DNA of 40,838 nt from JAFGIG01 sp964397545 (GTDB lineage Bacteria; SDB-A), in NCBI GenBank assembly GCA_964397545.1, contig CAYNIW010000022.1:1-40838 (forward strand). The letters run 5' to 3'. The translations under genes and the position numbers were made by a program. This document shows positions 21,675 through 28,063 of the stretch, in pieces (within the stretch, counting starts at the first letter, position 1; the number at the start of each line of letters is the position of its first letter). The notes below the pieces were generated by a model that was not told the DNA's origin, did no database searches, and worked only from the letters and a program-made list of their open reading frames with translations.

Positions 21675-21869
21675 CTATTCATTATAATAATCGACCTCAA
21701 CAATATTATAAATGCTTACAAGTTCAAAACCTTTTCCGGGGCCAAAATTAATAACAGCAAGCGGACAATCATTGCCACCTCGAACATATCCAGAAACAAC
21801 ACCAACGGCTCCAGCCTTCGCAAGGTGACATTGATGTTCGTCATTTCGTATTTTTACTTTCTCATTCAT
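21675..21869 (-). CDS. Small early protein (64 aa)
   Basis: The protein starts MNEKVKIRNDEHQCHLAKAG. The Gly/Val-rich middle (AGAVGVVSGYVRGG) and VINFGPGKGFELVSIYNIVE suggest a small beta-barrel (SH3-like). ATG follows AAGGAGGAACG. It overlaps its upstream neighbour by 4 nt. Unrecognised. Confidence 0.65.
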   Translation of the reverse strand: MNEKVKIRNDEHQCHLAKAGAVGVVSGYVRGGNDCPLAVINFGPGKGFELVSIYNIVEVDYYNE

Positions 21870-22048
21870 CGTTCCTCCTTCTTTGATTCGGAGATTATGG
21901 AATCTAAATCTAATATCGAAAAATTACTACACCTTTTATCTGGTTGTCCCCTGTATGGATATCCATTTCTCATACCGCAGTTATAACAATGTTTTCCTCT
22001 AACAGGATTGCATTCTTTCCAATTTAAACAATCTTCGACCTTTTTCAT
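21866..22048 (-). CDS. Small Cys-rich protein (60 aa)
   Basis: Cysteines at residues 7, 13, 21, 24 and 40 (DCLNWKEC, HCYNCG, RCSNF) are spaced as in small metal-binding proteins. It overlaps both neighbours by 4 nt. The C-terminus is acidic and Ser-rich. No family recognised. Confidence 0.62.
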   Translation of the reverse strand: MKKVEDCLNWKECNPVRGKHCYNCGMRNGYPYRGQPDKRCSNFSILDLDSIISESKKEER

Positions 22049-22509
22049 CCTCCCTCCTCTGTCTTGATGGACGGGGTAAGACGGGAAAGCAAGTCGCGTG
22101 CTTTTCGATAAGCCGTCAACAACTTCCCGCTTGATATTTCCGGGTCGCTGTCCATTTCAATTTCCGGACCGTGCCAGTCAACAAAGGCATCCAATGCTTT
22201 TATCAATTCCTCCCGGTCCTTTTTCAAGGTCTCGTTTCTTTTGATAAGATCAAAAATCTTTTCTTCCAAACTTCTTTGAAGGTTTCTTTTATCTGTTTTT
22301 AATTGTTCATTCTCTTCCTCAAGAGCCATAACCTTGAAATGTTCCTGATCATGCAATAGGGCTATTTCTTGCTTGAGGTCAATTATTGCTTTAAGGTCTT
22401 CTTTCAGCTTCTCGTTCTCTTTGAGGATGGGGAGAAGGTCGGAGTAAAAGCATAAATCTCCATCCTCTTTTTCGTGGCAACCTCCATCGGAATAATATCT
22501 TTTAATCAT
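22045..22509 (-). CDS. Coiled-coil early protein (154 aa)
   Basis: A 154-aa protein beginning MIKRYYSDGGCHEKEDGDLC. Residues about 25-115 are an almost continuous coiled coil (KENEKLKEDLKAIIDLKQEI). The C-terminal part has AFVDWHGPEIEMDSDPE. ATG at 22509 lies just after GAGGAG of the upstream stop; the frame stays open to 22560, but I reject that extension because it would overlap the zinc-ribbon gene by 49 nt. Confidence 0.68.
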   Translation of the reverse strand: MIKRYYSDGGCHEKEDGDLCFYSDLLPILKENEKLKEDLKAIIDLKQEIALLHDQEHFKVMALEEENEQLKTDKRNLQRSLEEKIFDLIKRNETLKKDREELIKALDAFVDWHGPEIEMDSDPEISSGKLLTAYRKARDLLSRLTPSIKTEEGG

Positions 22510-22511
22510 TT

Positions 22512-22793
22512 CTACTCCTCGATTTTTATAGTCTTTCCGCAATAGGGACAGAATTTCCAATCGCCTGCAACATCATCCATGTCAGGATCAAACGAAAACT
22601 CATTACCACATCCACTTATCCAATTATAATGACCATTCCACACGCAGTATTCAGGCTCGTGGCCTTCAGAGATAATCACAGTAATGGGTTTTGTGAAACC
22701 TAAATGATTACGAAATGAAATATCAGCCCAATCAATTTCATCATTAACTTTTACAAATTCCAGTGTCCAAGCCTTAATCTCTATCCGTTTCAT
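22512..22793 (-). CDS. Small zinc-ribbon protein (93 aa)
   Basis: A 93-aa protein. The N-terminal half is beta-rich (IEIKAWTLEFVKVN), and the C-terminus carries SGCGNEF and WKFCPYCGKTI, a rubredoxin-like zinc ribbon. GGAGGG lies about 6 nt before ATG. Small zinc-ribbon proteins of this kind are common in phage early regions and have no known fixed role. Confidence 0.68.
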   Translation of the reverse strand: MKRIEIKAWTLEFVKVNDEIDWADISFRNHLGFTKPITVIISEGHEPEYCVWNGHYNWISGCGNEFSFDPDMDDVAGDWKFCPYCGKTIKIEE

Positions 22794-22796
22794 GTC

Positions 22797-22952
22797 CTAC
22801 CCTCCCACCTGTAAAGTTGCCGTCAAATCCGCGTATAAGTCCTGGAAATTAAACAACAGAAAATCTTCCGCTTGATCAAAATTCCTTCTCCGGTCCTCTT
22901 CGTAACAGTCAACAATAGCTTCAATTTCGGCACAGATTATTTCGGGGGTCAT
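22797..22952 (-). CDS. Small acidic protein (51 aa)
   Basis: The frame reads MTPEIICAEIEAIVDCYEED and continues with a basic-then-acidic helix ending LTATLQVGG. It sits 3 nt ahead of the next gene's start. Its stop codon and C-terminal Gly codons supply that gene's ribosome site, a pattern repeated through this region. Unrecognised. Confidence 0.55.
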   Translation of the reverse strand: MTPEIICAEIEAIVDCYEEDRRRNFDQAEDFLLFNFQDLYADLTATLQVGG

Positions 22953-22971
22953 GGCTGGCTCCTATTCGAGG

Positions 22972-23100
22972 TCAATGTCCTCTGCGATTGCTTTTACGAA
23001 TAGCCTTATCTAATTCCATTTTCGCAGAATGGCTATCTGGGAACATATCTTTTACTTGTTTCGCCCATCTCATCTTTTTAAGATATTTTTTCTTTGACAT
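22972..23100 (-). CDS. Small basic protein (42 aa)
   Basis: The frame reads MSKKKYLKKMRWAKQVKDMF and ends RKSNRRGH. GGAGG lies at ideal distance before ATG, which shares a base with the upstream stop (TAATG). It is very basic, with 12 Lys or Arg, so it could bind nucleic acid. No family recognised. Confidence 0.58.
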   Translation of the reverse strand: MSKKKYLKKMRWAKQVKDMFPDSHSAKMELDKAIRKSNRRGH

Positions 23101-23207
23101 TATTCCTCCAAAAATTCAGCCGGTGGCAGGTAGCCTCTGTTATTGCGCCATATATCACCCGCTGACAGCAAATTGCCACGGTTATCCACCGCACCGGCTG
23201 TTATCAT
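23100..23207 (-). CDS. Micro-protein (35 aa)
   Basis: The frame reads MITAGAVDNRGNLLSAGDIW and ends AEFLEE. Its ATG overlaps the upstream TGA (ATGA) behind GAGGAA, and its stop overlaps the next ATG. The continuous stop/start overlaps argue for translation despite its length. Function unknown. Confidence 0.5.
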   Translation of the reverse strand: MITAGAVDNRGNLLSAGDIWRNNRGYLPPAEFLEE

Positions 23208-23470
23208 TCCTCGATCCACTCTAAGTCTATACGCTGGATACATTGTCCTTTTACTTTATTTCTGGACATTTCGCTCATGCTTGCATAATAACCGGATGTA
23301 ACTTTGCATTCCCCATTTATTTTAATTACCCATTTCCATTTCCTCACCTTTTCTTTCAGGTAGCCGTGGTCACGGGCAAAATTAACAATATGGTCAAAAA
23401 AAGAACCGGCTGGCTTAACTTCTTGCCACCATTCCTTAATATCGTTCTTCGTTACTTGCTTCAGGTCCAT
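23204..23470 (-). CDS. Small early protein (88 aa)
   Basis: A Lys- and Trp-rich protein beginning MDLKQVTKNDIKEWWQEVKP. The N-terminal half is helical, with a WKWVIKINGECKVTSGYYA hairpin after residue 45. The final acidic IDLEWIEE is coded by the next ribosome site. No motif recognised. Confidence 0.62.
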   Translation of the reverse strand: MDLKQVTKNDIKEWWQEVKPAGSFFDHIVNFARDHGYLKEKVRKWKWVIKINGECKVTSGYYASMSEMSRNKVKGQCIQRIDLEWIEE

Positions 23471-23486
23471 GTTAGAGCCTCCTGGT

Positions 23487-23927
23487 TCATTTCGTTACCC
23501 TGTTCGGAGAATGAAATTTCACCTTCCATTCATTCAGCTTTTCAAGGGCTTCGTCTATGGACGGCTTCCAGAATATTTTTTTATAAGCTTTCAGTTCGTC
23601 AATTATAGAATCTCCGTATTCCTGAATCAGTTTTCTTGTGAATACTTTTCCAGCTTCTATTTTCCTATGAGGATCATGATTACAAGGTTTGCACTGTACC
23701 CGTAACCCTTTTTCAATCCAGTCAATCATATTTGTCCCGTATCCATTTGAACTCATACCGTGGTGTTCGTAATGGCCTAAATCCGCTTCCTCCGGATCTA
23801 TGAACCGTCCGCAAGTGTAACACCTGGTAAATCCAGAGTTTAACTTCTCGTGCCTTTTAACCCATGACATATACTTCCATGCCTGCCGAAGTAACGTATG
23901 TGCGTTTTGGTTCTTTCGTAGTTTCAT
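23487..23927 (-). CDS. NinG/Rap-like recombination protein
   Basis: A 146-aa protein. CYTCGRFIDPEEADLGHYEH (C36, C39, H52) and LRVQCKPCNHDPHRK (C79, C82, N83, H84) match the treble-clef/HNH-like NinG (Rap) family, followed by the typical VFTRKLIQEYGDSIIDEL segment. Lambda Rap is a Holliday-junction and branched-DNA endonuclease, so a role in resolving recombination or replication intermediates is likely. It is the last clear DNA-metabolism gene of the early operon, separated from the replication genes by the Ro60 unit. Confidence 0.78.
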   Translation of the reverse strand: MKLRKNQNAHTLLRQAWKYMSWVKRHEKLNSGFTRCYTCGRFIDPEEADLGHYEHHGMSSNGYGTNMIDWIEKGLRVQCKPCNHDPHRKIEAGKVFTRKLIQEYGDSIIDELKAYKKIFWKPSIDEALEKLNEWKVKFHSPNRVTK

Positions 23928-23928
23928 A

Positions 23929-23991
23929 TTATATTTTCGCCTTCTGCCGTTCTGATTTTTTTGACTTACGAAATGGTTTAGGAAAACTCAC
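23929..23991 (-). CDS. Possible 20-aa basic micro-protein
   Basis: A GTG frame coding MSFPKPFRKSKKSERQKAKI, with GGAGG 5 nt before GTG and a 4-nt overlap with the upstream ORF stop. It ends 2 nt before the NinG-like start, which otherwise has a poor ribosome site, so it may act as a coupling leader. Very short, so uncertain. Confidence 0.35.
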   Translation of the reverse strand: MSFPKPFRKSKKSERQKAKI

Positions 23992-24098
23992 TTAACCTCC
24001 GTGAAAAACTTCTTAAACGTATCATGTCCATAAACGTTTTCAGTTAGCTTGATTAAATTTTTAACGCTTATTTTATTTGGTGTTTTTCTGTGGCTCAT
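23988..24098 (-). CDS. Small basic protein (36 aa)
   Basis: The frame reads MSHRKTPNKISVKNLIKLTE and ends FFTEVK. AGGGA lies about 7 nt before ATG. It is basic and helical. It lies between the hexamer repeats and the NinG-like gene. Unrecognised and short; the overlap chain gives moderate support. Confidence 0.42.
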   Translation of the reverse strand: MSHRKTPNKISVKNLIKLTENVYGHDTFKKFFTEVK

Positions 24099-24104
24099 CC
24101 ATTC

Positions 24105-24140
24105 CCTGACCATGACCATGACCCTAACCCTGACAATGAC
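24105..24140. repeat. Six imperfect 6-bp tandem repeats
   Basis: The plus strand reads CCTGAC CATGAC CATGAC, then CCTAAC CCTGAC AATGAC. The six units have consensus (C/A)(C/A)T(G/A)AC. They lie in a mostly non-coding stretch between the Ro60 3' end and the small genes. This could be an iteron-like protein site or slippage-derived; no function is shown. Confidence 0.7.
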
Positions 24141-24198
24141 CGCCCATTAAAAAGCATAATTAAATTCATTTTACTCCCGTATAACATAATGGCCTTAT

Positions 24199-24254
24199 CC
24201 CCGCATAGGCGAAGTTCAAACATCTTGAAGACTGTTGTGAGTTCCCATGCGGGG
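24199..24254 (-). ncRNA. Structured element downstream of Ro60 (candidate RNA)
   Basis: A perfect 8-bp stem, CCCCGCAT/ATGCGGGG, closes a 40-nt loop holding an inner TTCAA-GATGT-TTGAA hairpin, starting 15 nt after the Ro60 stop. There is no T-run, so it is not a plain terminator. It lacks the T- and D-loop signatures seen in the upstream Y RNA. It may be a 3'-end stabiliser or a second Ro60-bound RNA; this is speculative. Confidence 0.4.
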
Positions 24255-24268
24255 AGTTTGCCAATTTT

Positions 24269-25588
24269 TCAGTTCTCATTAATGGATTTCTCACTTTGAG
24301 CAATATAATCCAAAACAGACTCAGCCCAACCATGAATATGAGTCCACGGACCATATCCTATCCCATTCTGATGAACGGAAACATTTATAATATATCCCTT
24401 TCCTTTAGGATTAGGTACTGTATCGTGTGACTGTTCATCTGTAATAACTATCATCCTGTCATATTCAGTTCCGTTATTGATAGCCTGAATTGCTTCTCCT
24501 GTTTGTGTTGAAGCGTGTCCTTGACTTGTAACTATAGCATCACGCAAAGCAAAACCTCGTCTTGCAGGAATTACGGCAAGGTTACTTGAAAAAGAAAAAA
24601 TCTTAACATCTTCGCATAATTCTCGTGCCAACATTGCAATCCCGCATCCTGCATCCATCCGCATCAAATCTGATTTATCAGATATCGGACTGTCCATTGA
24701 CCCAGAAACATCAACAAGCAAAACAGTCTTTCCTTTTATTTTTTCCTTTGACTGTATTGACTTAAAAAGAGCCTGTTCAAGTTCTGGTTCAAATGTAGGT
24801 GCATATCTGGCCGAGCCTATAAAACGATACGGAATGATCTTATCTGTTTTCATTTCTGACAAAGCCTTCCTTATCTTTTCGTCTGAAACTTTTGCTTCTG
24901 TCATGTTGCGAAGGTTCCGTATCAAAGCCAACCCGCCAAGTTTATTTTCAGAAAGCAACCGTTCCCACGAATCCTTATTGCTTTTATTCTTGCTGATCTC
25001 GACTTCCCATGTATCAGGTATTTTAAGTTCATCCTTGACAAGCCTATTCCATAAATCCTGCTGTTTGTCATTATCAGGTTTCGGATGAACCAAAAAAAGC
25101 ACATCACGGAGTTTTATCTTATTGTCTCTATTATATTTTGAAATGGAATATTCATCGAACTTTTTAAATGCATTTGCAAGTCCCTTCTTAACTTGTCCTG
25201 AAAGAGTCTGCCTTTTCTCTTGCCAATAAATAGCAAGAAATTCACAAAGTTCATCTGGCCTTTGAATGATTTCAGTTAAAAGTTTCGCCACAAGATGTTT
25301 ATGAGATTGAATACGAGCCATTTCACGGGCGATCAAAAGCGGAACATGACGTAGCTTGCTTTCGTTCCTTGCCTTAACGGCTATATTATAAACATCGTCT
25401 GCTTTTACTTGTGGGATAAGAGCCTTAATCCTGTCTGCTATCGAAACACCGTCTTCATAAAACGTGGATTCCCATAACATACAAGACATTACTGTTCTTG
25501 CAAGTTGTTCTTTTGCGTTCACCGTAACTGTAGGTGCGCCTTCATGAGTGTAAGCATCTGTTTTAGATTTTGAATTAAGTCTTGACAT
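24269..25588 (-). CDS. rsr: Ro60 (TROVE domain, Rsr-type RNA-binding protein)
   Basis: A 439-aa protein. The TROVE HEAT-repeat ring covers residues about 15-265 (AKEQLARTVMSCMLW, RHVPLLIAREMAR, RDVLFLVHPKP, SWERLL..NKLGGLALIRNL). The vWA domain has the MIDAS motif DVSGSMDSP (D293, S295, S297), TQTGEA and VITDEQS (D384). Ro60 rings bind misfolded RNA ends and Y RNAs; the bacterial homologue Rsr can recruit a nuclease. A Y RNA lies 100 nt upstream on the same strand. I chose ATG at 25588, 5 nt after GGAGG; the ATG at 25600 would contain that site. All MIDAS residues appear intact. Confidence 0.95.
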   Translation of the reverse strand: MSRLNSKSKTDAYTHEGAPTVTVNAKEQLARTVMSCMLWESTFYEDGVSIADRIKALIPQVKADDVYNIAVKARNESKLRHVPLLIAREMARIQSHKHLVAKLLTEIIQRPDELCEFLAIYWQEKRQTLSGQVKKGLANAFKKFDEYSISKYNRDNKIKLRDVLFLVHPKPDNDKQQDLWNRLVKDELKIPDTWEVEISKNKSNKDSWERLLSENKLGGLALIRNLRNMTEAKVSDEKIRKALSEMKTDKIIPYRFIGSARYAPTFEPELEQALFKSIQSKEKIKGKTVLLVDVSGSMDSPISDKSDLMRMDAGCGIAMLARELCEDVKIFSFSSNLAVIPARRGFALRDAIVTSQGHASTQTGEAIQAINNGTEYDRMIVITDEQSHDTVPNPKGKGYIINVSVHQNGIGYGPWTHIHGWAESVLDYIAQSEKSINEN

Positions 25589-25687
25589 GGGAACCTCCAT
25601 TTAAAATAATCCGGGGAACAAACGAAAAGGAAAATTATCATAATGGTAGATGTATTCCTTTTCTTCACCACCGGAATGTTATCAAAT

Positions 25688-25822
25688 AAAAACCGAGGAA
25701 TAAGCTATAAGAGTCTTTTTAAACTGGTGCTCTGCTAACTGAGCTACTATCTTACGATAGGATGGATTTGCACCACCGACACCCAGTGCCATTTGAAGTA
25801 TCTCTTATATTCGCCATCGGTT
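25688..25822 (-). ncRNA. Y RNA with tRNA-like module (YrlA-type)
   Basis: The ends pair: ACCGA (25821-25817) with TCGGT (25696-25692), GAATA with TATTC, and TAAGAG with CTCTTA. Bulges (TGGC and TAGCT) leave a CCGATGG segment like the Ro60-binding CCGAAGG of animal Y RNAs. Inside, GGTGG-TGCAAAT-CCATC (25777-25761) is a T-arm, TATC-GTAA-GATA a GNRA-capped hairpin in place of the acceptor stem, and GCTCAGTTAGCAGAGC (25744-25729) a D-arm. The order T-arm, hairpin, D-arm is the permuted tRNA mimic of bacterial YrlA RNAs. A TTTTTATTT tail follows the closing stem. The Ro60 gene comes next on the same strand. Confidence 0.9.
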
Positions 25823-25981
25823 GTTTTCAAATATAAAACAAGAGGAACAAGCAAGGCAGGTGTAACTTTTAGCAGAAGTAACCTGACTTTTCACCATCTT
25901 GTTATTTTCAGCATGAGTTGAGGTTCCCAATGACAAATTGGAAGTCTCATGCCAAATTTTCTTTTGATTTTTATGTGTCAT
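25805..25981 (-). CDS. Small ORF ahead of the Y RNA (58 aa)
   Basis: The frame reads MTHKNQKKIWHETSNLSLGT and later TCLACSSCFIFENNRWRI. GAGG lies 6 nt before ATG, and a promoter match just upstream would start transcription about 10 nt before it. Its last codons and TAA lie inside the 5' stem of the Y RNA, so translation and Y RNA folding would conflict. CLACSSC could bind zinc. Moderate support only. Confidence 0.45.
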   Translation of the reverse strand: MTHKNQKKIWHETSNLSLGTSTHAENNKMVKSQVTSAKSYTCLACSSCFIFENNRWRI

Positions 25982-25998
25982 TAAAAACCTCATAATGC

Positions 25999-26027
25999 AA
26001 TATACTCATAAAGCCTGTAAAAGTCAA
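25999..26027 (-). promoter_or_regulatory. Sigma70-like promoter for the Y RNA-Ro60 unit
   Basis: On the minus strand, TTGACT (26027-26022), a 17-nt spacer and TATATT (26004-25999). It shares the blocks CGCTTGACTTTTA and GAGTATATTG with the early promoter at 32254-32281. It would make the Y RNA and Ro60 independent of the replication genes upstream. Confidence 0.72.
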
Positions 26028-26033
26028 GCGGTT

Positions 26034-26735
26034 TCATAAAAAAGTAAGTTCTATTGCGGTTTTCTTTGTTATTATCTCATGCGGTCTTCGTTTCAATCTG
26101 TTAAATGCGTTTTGATGTATCTGTTTTGGCAATAAATTTTCTGTAAGTTCAGTTGAACACCATACAGGTAAATCGTTTTTTGAACGCATATCAAGACAGC
26201 AAAAAAGTTCCGCTATCTCAGATTCATTATTAACCTTGTCGATATCATCAACATTTAAAACGCTGCATTCTGTTATATCGGCCTTGCTTATTTTCCTGTT
26301 CCGTCCGTACATGATTTCGATTATCTGATCCGGGGTCAGGACATAGAAATCTTTTATCGGTGAGAAATAAAGCAAATAGTTTAAATCAAACCCCTTCCCT
26401 GCATCGCTCTTTCCCATTACGATAATATTCAATCCGTACTGCGCCTTTTTTTGTATCTCTAAAATCTTGGGGTCTATATGTTCCATGTTAAATTTCCCTT
26501 CCCGCAGCCGTTTCAAATCTATTTCTGGGATTCGTGATACCCGTTCAAGTTCCAAACGTTCAACGCGCGCGGTTTCATCTTTGATTTTCTGTTTTTCTTT
26601 TTCCTTATTCAGTTCTCCTACGCAATTGCACGCAGGACCATAACCCAGGAACAGACCGCCCTCTGTTGTTTTTCTCTCATACGGAACACCGCAAACGCAT
26701 TTCAATTCGGATGGATTCTGTACTGGTTTATACAC
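26034..26735 (-). CDS. DnaC-like helicase loader ATPase
   Basis: A 233-aa protein. An N-terminal zinc finger (C13, C15, C36, C38) precedes a charged linker and an AAA+ core: P-loop VMGKSDAGKGF (residues 107-116), Walker B VLNVDDID (159-166) and a sensor-like VWCSTE. The family loads the replicative helicase. The P-loop has Gly where Ser/Thr should follow the Lys (GKG), which may weaken ATP/Mg binding. It follows the replication initiator by 7 nt. Confidence 0.82.
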   Translation of the reverse strand: MYKPVQNPSELKCVCGVPYERKTTEGGLFLGYGPACNCVGELNKEKEKQKIKDETARVERLELERVSRIPEIDLKRLREGKFNMEHIDPKILEIQKKAQYGLNIIVMGKSDAGKGFDLNYLLYFSPIKDFYVLTPDQIIEIMYGRNRKISKADITECSVLNVDDIDKVNNESEIAELFCCLDMRSKNDLPVWCSTELTENLLPKQIHQNAFNRLKRRPHEIITKKTAIELTFL

Positions 26736-26742
26736 GACTATT

Positions 26743-27504
26743 CTACTCCCAGGATATATTGTCTGGATTTATACGTTCTGATTTTTTTGAAACTTTTTGT
26801 TTTGATATAAACGTATCAACGTTAGCTATCCAGTAATAGGGATCATACGCTTTTTTATCACGAACCCATTCATCATTGAAATACGATTCAAGACCTGCAA
26901 GCATAGATTCATCTGTAAGATCTGTCCGCCCGCTTACAGATTTCCACACCCGTCCCCAGGAAACCTGTCTATCACTACCTACTTTTTCTTTATGCAGGGT
27001 TATGTATCGATCTGAAATAAGACGGTGATTAAAGGAAGACGGCGAAGCCGTATCTTCTTTGTTATTATTAGATATGTTATTATTAATATTGTTATTATTC
27101 TTGTAAACGTCATTTACCTTCGAAGGTAAATCAGATTGACAATCGGGAGTAAACGTGGTTGACCTCGATGGTAAACGTGGTTTACTTTCGGTAGAAATGG
27201 CTATTAAACGGTATTTATTGTTATGTTTCATCCTATTGCCTGGGTACATTCTCTCTTTAATTATCCATTTTTTATCACATAATTCATTAATTGCCTTAAT
27301 AATTGTAGGTTTAGAAGTTTGAAGATCCTTGCTTATTGTTTCAATACCTGGGAAACATTCATTTCCGGCCCCAGTATATGACAACATATAGGCTATTACA
27401 AGTTTACCATAGGCTGAAACATCCTGTGATTTCATTAATTTTTTAGGTATTATCCCGTACCCTTCAGAAAAAGCGCCACTCAACTCAATGATATTTTCAG
27501 ACAT
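26743..27504 (-). CDS. Replication initiator with winged-helix domain
   Basis: A 253-aa protein starting MSENIIELSGAFSEGYGIIP. Residues about 20-95, SQDVSAYGKLVIAYMLSYTG and ETISKDLQTSKPTIIKAINEL, form the wHTH typical of phage and plasmid initiator (O-like) proteins. An Asn-rich linker (about residues 140-155) precedes a C-terminal region with WGRVWKSVSGRTDL and YDPYYWIANVDTFI that may contact the loader. The frame is open to 27645, but that part runs through the leader hairpin and lacks a ribosome site, so I start at 27504. The origin may lie within or near this gene. Confidence 0.75.
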   Translation of the reverse strand: MSENIIELSGAFSEGYGIIPKKLMKSQDVSAYGKLVIAYMLSYTGAGNECFPGIETISKDLQTSKPTIIKAINELCDKKWIIKERMYPGNRMKHNNKYRLIAISTESKPRLPSRSTTFTPDCQSDLPSKVNDVYKNNNNINNNISNNNKEDTASPSSFNHRLISDRYITLHKEKVGSDRQVSWGRVWKSVSGRTDLTDESMLAGLESYFNDEWVRDKKAYDPYYWIANVDTFISKQKVSKKSERINPDNISWE

Positions 27505-27516
27505 TGCCCATCCAAT

Positions 27517-27593
27517 AAAAAAAGACACCCGACACAGGATGAAAGCCTTTACAGCGTGAAGAAGTAAAGACCTGTGTCGGAGTCTGTTTTTTT
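27517..27593 (-). terminator. Leader attenuator/terminator before the replication initiator
   Basis: A 10-bp perfect stem CCGACACAGG/CCTGTGTCGG (27571-27580, 27529-27538), extendable by AGAC/GTCT, encloses an inner CTTTAC/GTAAAG hairpin. On the minus strand it is followed by TTTTTTT 13 nt before the initiator ATG region; T7 also follows on the plus strand. The last 12 nt of the loop (AAAGGCTTTCAT) are the exact complement of 27638-27627 upstream in the leader, giving an alternative pairing. Confidence 0.8.
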
Positions 27594-27645
27594 CTTGATA
27601 AATTGGTTGAAAATCACACTGTTTAAAAAGGCTTTCATTACCCAT

Positions 27646-27674
27646 ATAATAATAAATAAATCCGTGGATGTCAA
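27646..27674 (-). promoter_or_regulatory. Sigma70-like promoter for the replication initiator
   Basis: On the minus strand, a perfect TTGACA (27674-27669), a 17-nt spacer and TATTAT (27651-27646). The predicted start, near 27639, puts the 12-nt leader arm at the very 5' end of the RNA. It overlaps the end of the YopX-like gene. Confidence 0.7.
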
Positions 27675-28045
27675 GTGCCTTGTAATAAATCTGGGTTTTC
27701 GTGGATGTTTCCGATAATTTTCATGTCCCTGCTCCAAATATAAGGAGACATAAAATTTTCGTCATTAATACATTCAAATGTAGCATCTTTGGTATTCCAT
27801 TTTATCGTATATAGTTTATGGTCATTATATATAAGTTTTTTGCAGTGTGGACATTTTTCTCCGTCATATTCTAATCTATCCCCTTCGTATATTTCTTTTC
27901 CATTCTTATCAAGAAGCCCCGTGGACTGTTCGATAACCTTAATCCCGTCCGTGGAAAATCCAATTCTATTTTTTATTGCCTCGTCCATGTCAAAATATAT
28001 GATTACATCATCTTCAAAAACAGCGCGGAATTTTATTTCTCTCAT
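27671..28045 (-). CDS. YopX family protein
   Basis: A 124-aa protein with the family hallmarks: N-terminal MREIKFRAVF, STGLLDKNGKEIYEGDRLEY, a KWNTKDATFECIN strand and the terminal IIGNIHENPDLL. An extra CPHCKK insertion occurs at about residue 65. YopX proteins are common in phage early regions and have no established function. It precedes the initiator promoter. Confidence 0.88.
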   Translation of the reverse strand: MREIKFRAVFEDDVIIYFDMDEAIKNRIGFSTDGIKVIEQSTGLLDKNGKEIYEGDRLEYDGEKCPHCKKLIYNDHKLYTIKWNTKDATFECINDENFMSPYIWSRDMKIIGNIHENPDLLQGT

Positions 28046-28063
28046 GTTGTTACTCCCGGCAGT

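Noticed and set aside
24166..24354. Minus-strand 62-aa ORF overlapping the Ro60 3' end
   Set aside because: It lies out of frame over conserved Ro60 codons, has no ribosome site and no motif; treated as a shadow frame.
25729..25777. A true tRNA gene on the minus strand
   Set aside because: D- and T-arms are present but in permuted order, joined by a GTAA-capped hairpin, with no anticodon arm or CCA-ready acceptor. The Y RNA reading with closing stem and adjacent Ro60 explains all parts.
27505..27645. 47-codon N-terminal extension of the replication initiator
   Set aside because: It would translate through the terminator hairpin, starts 6 nt after TATTAT with no ribosome site, and has no domain character.
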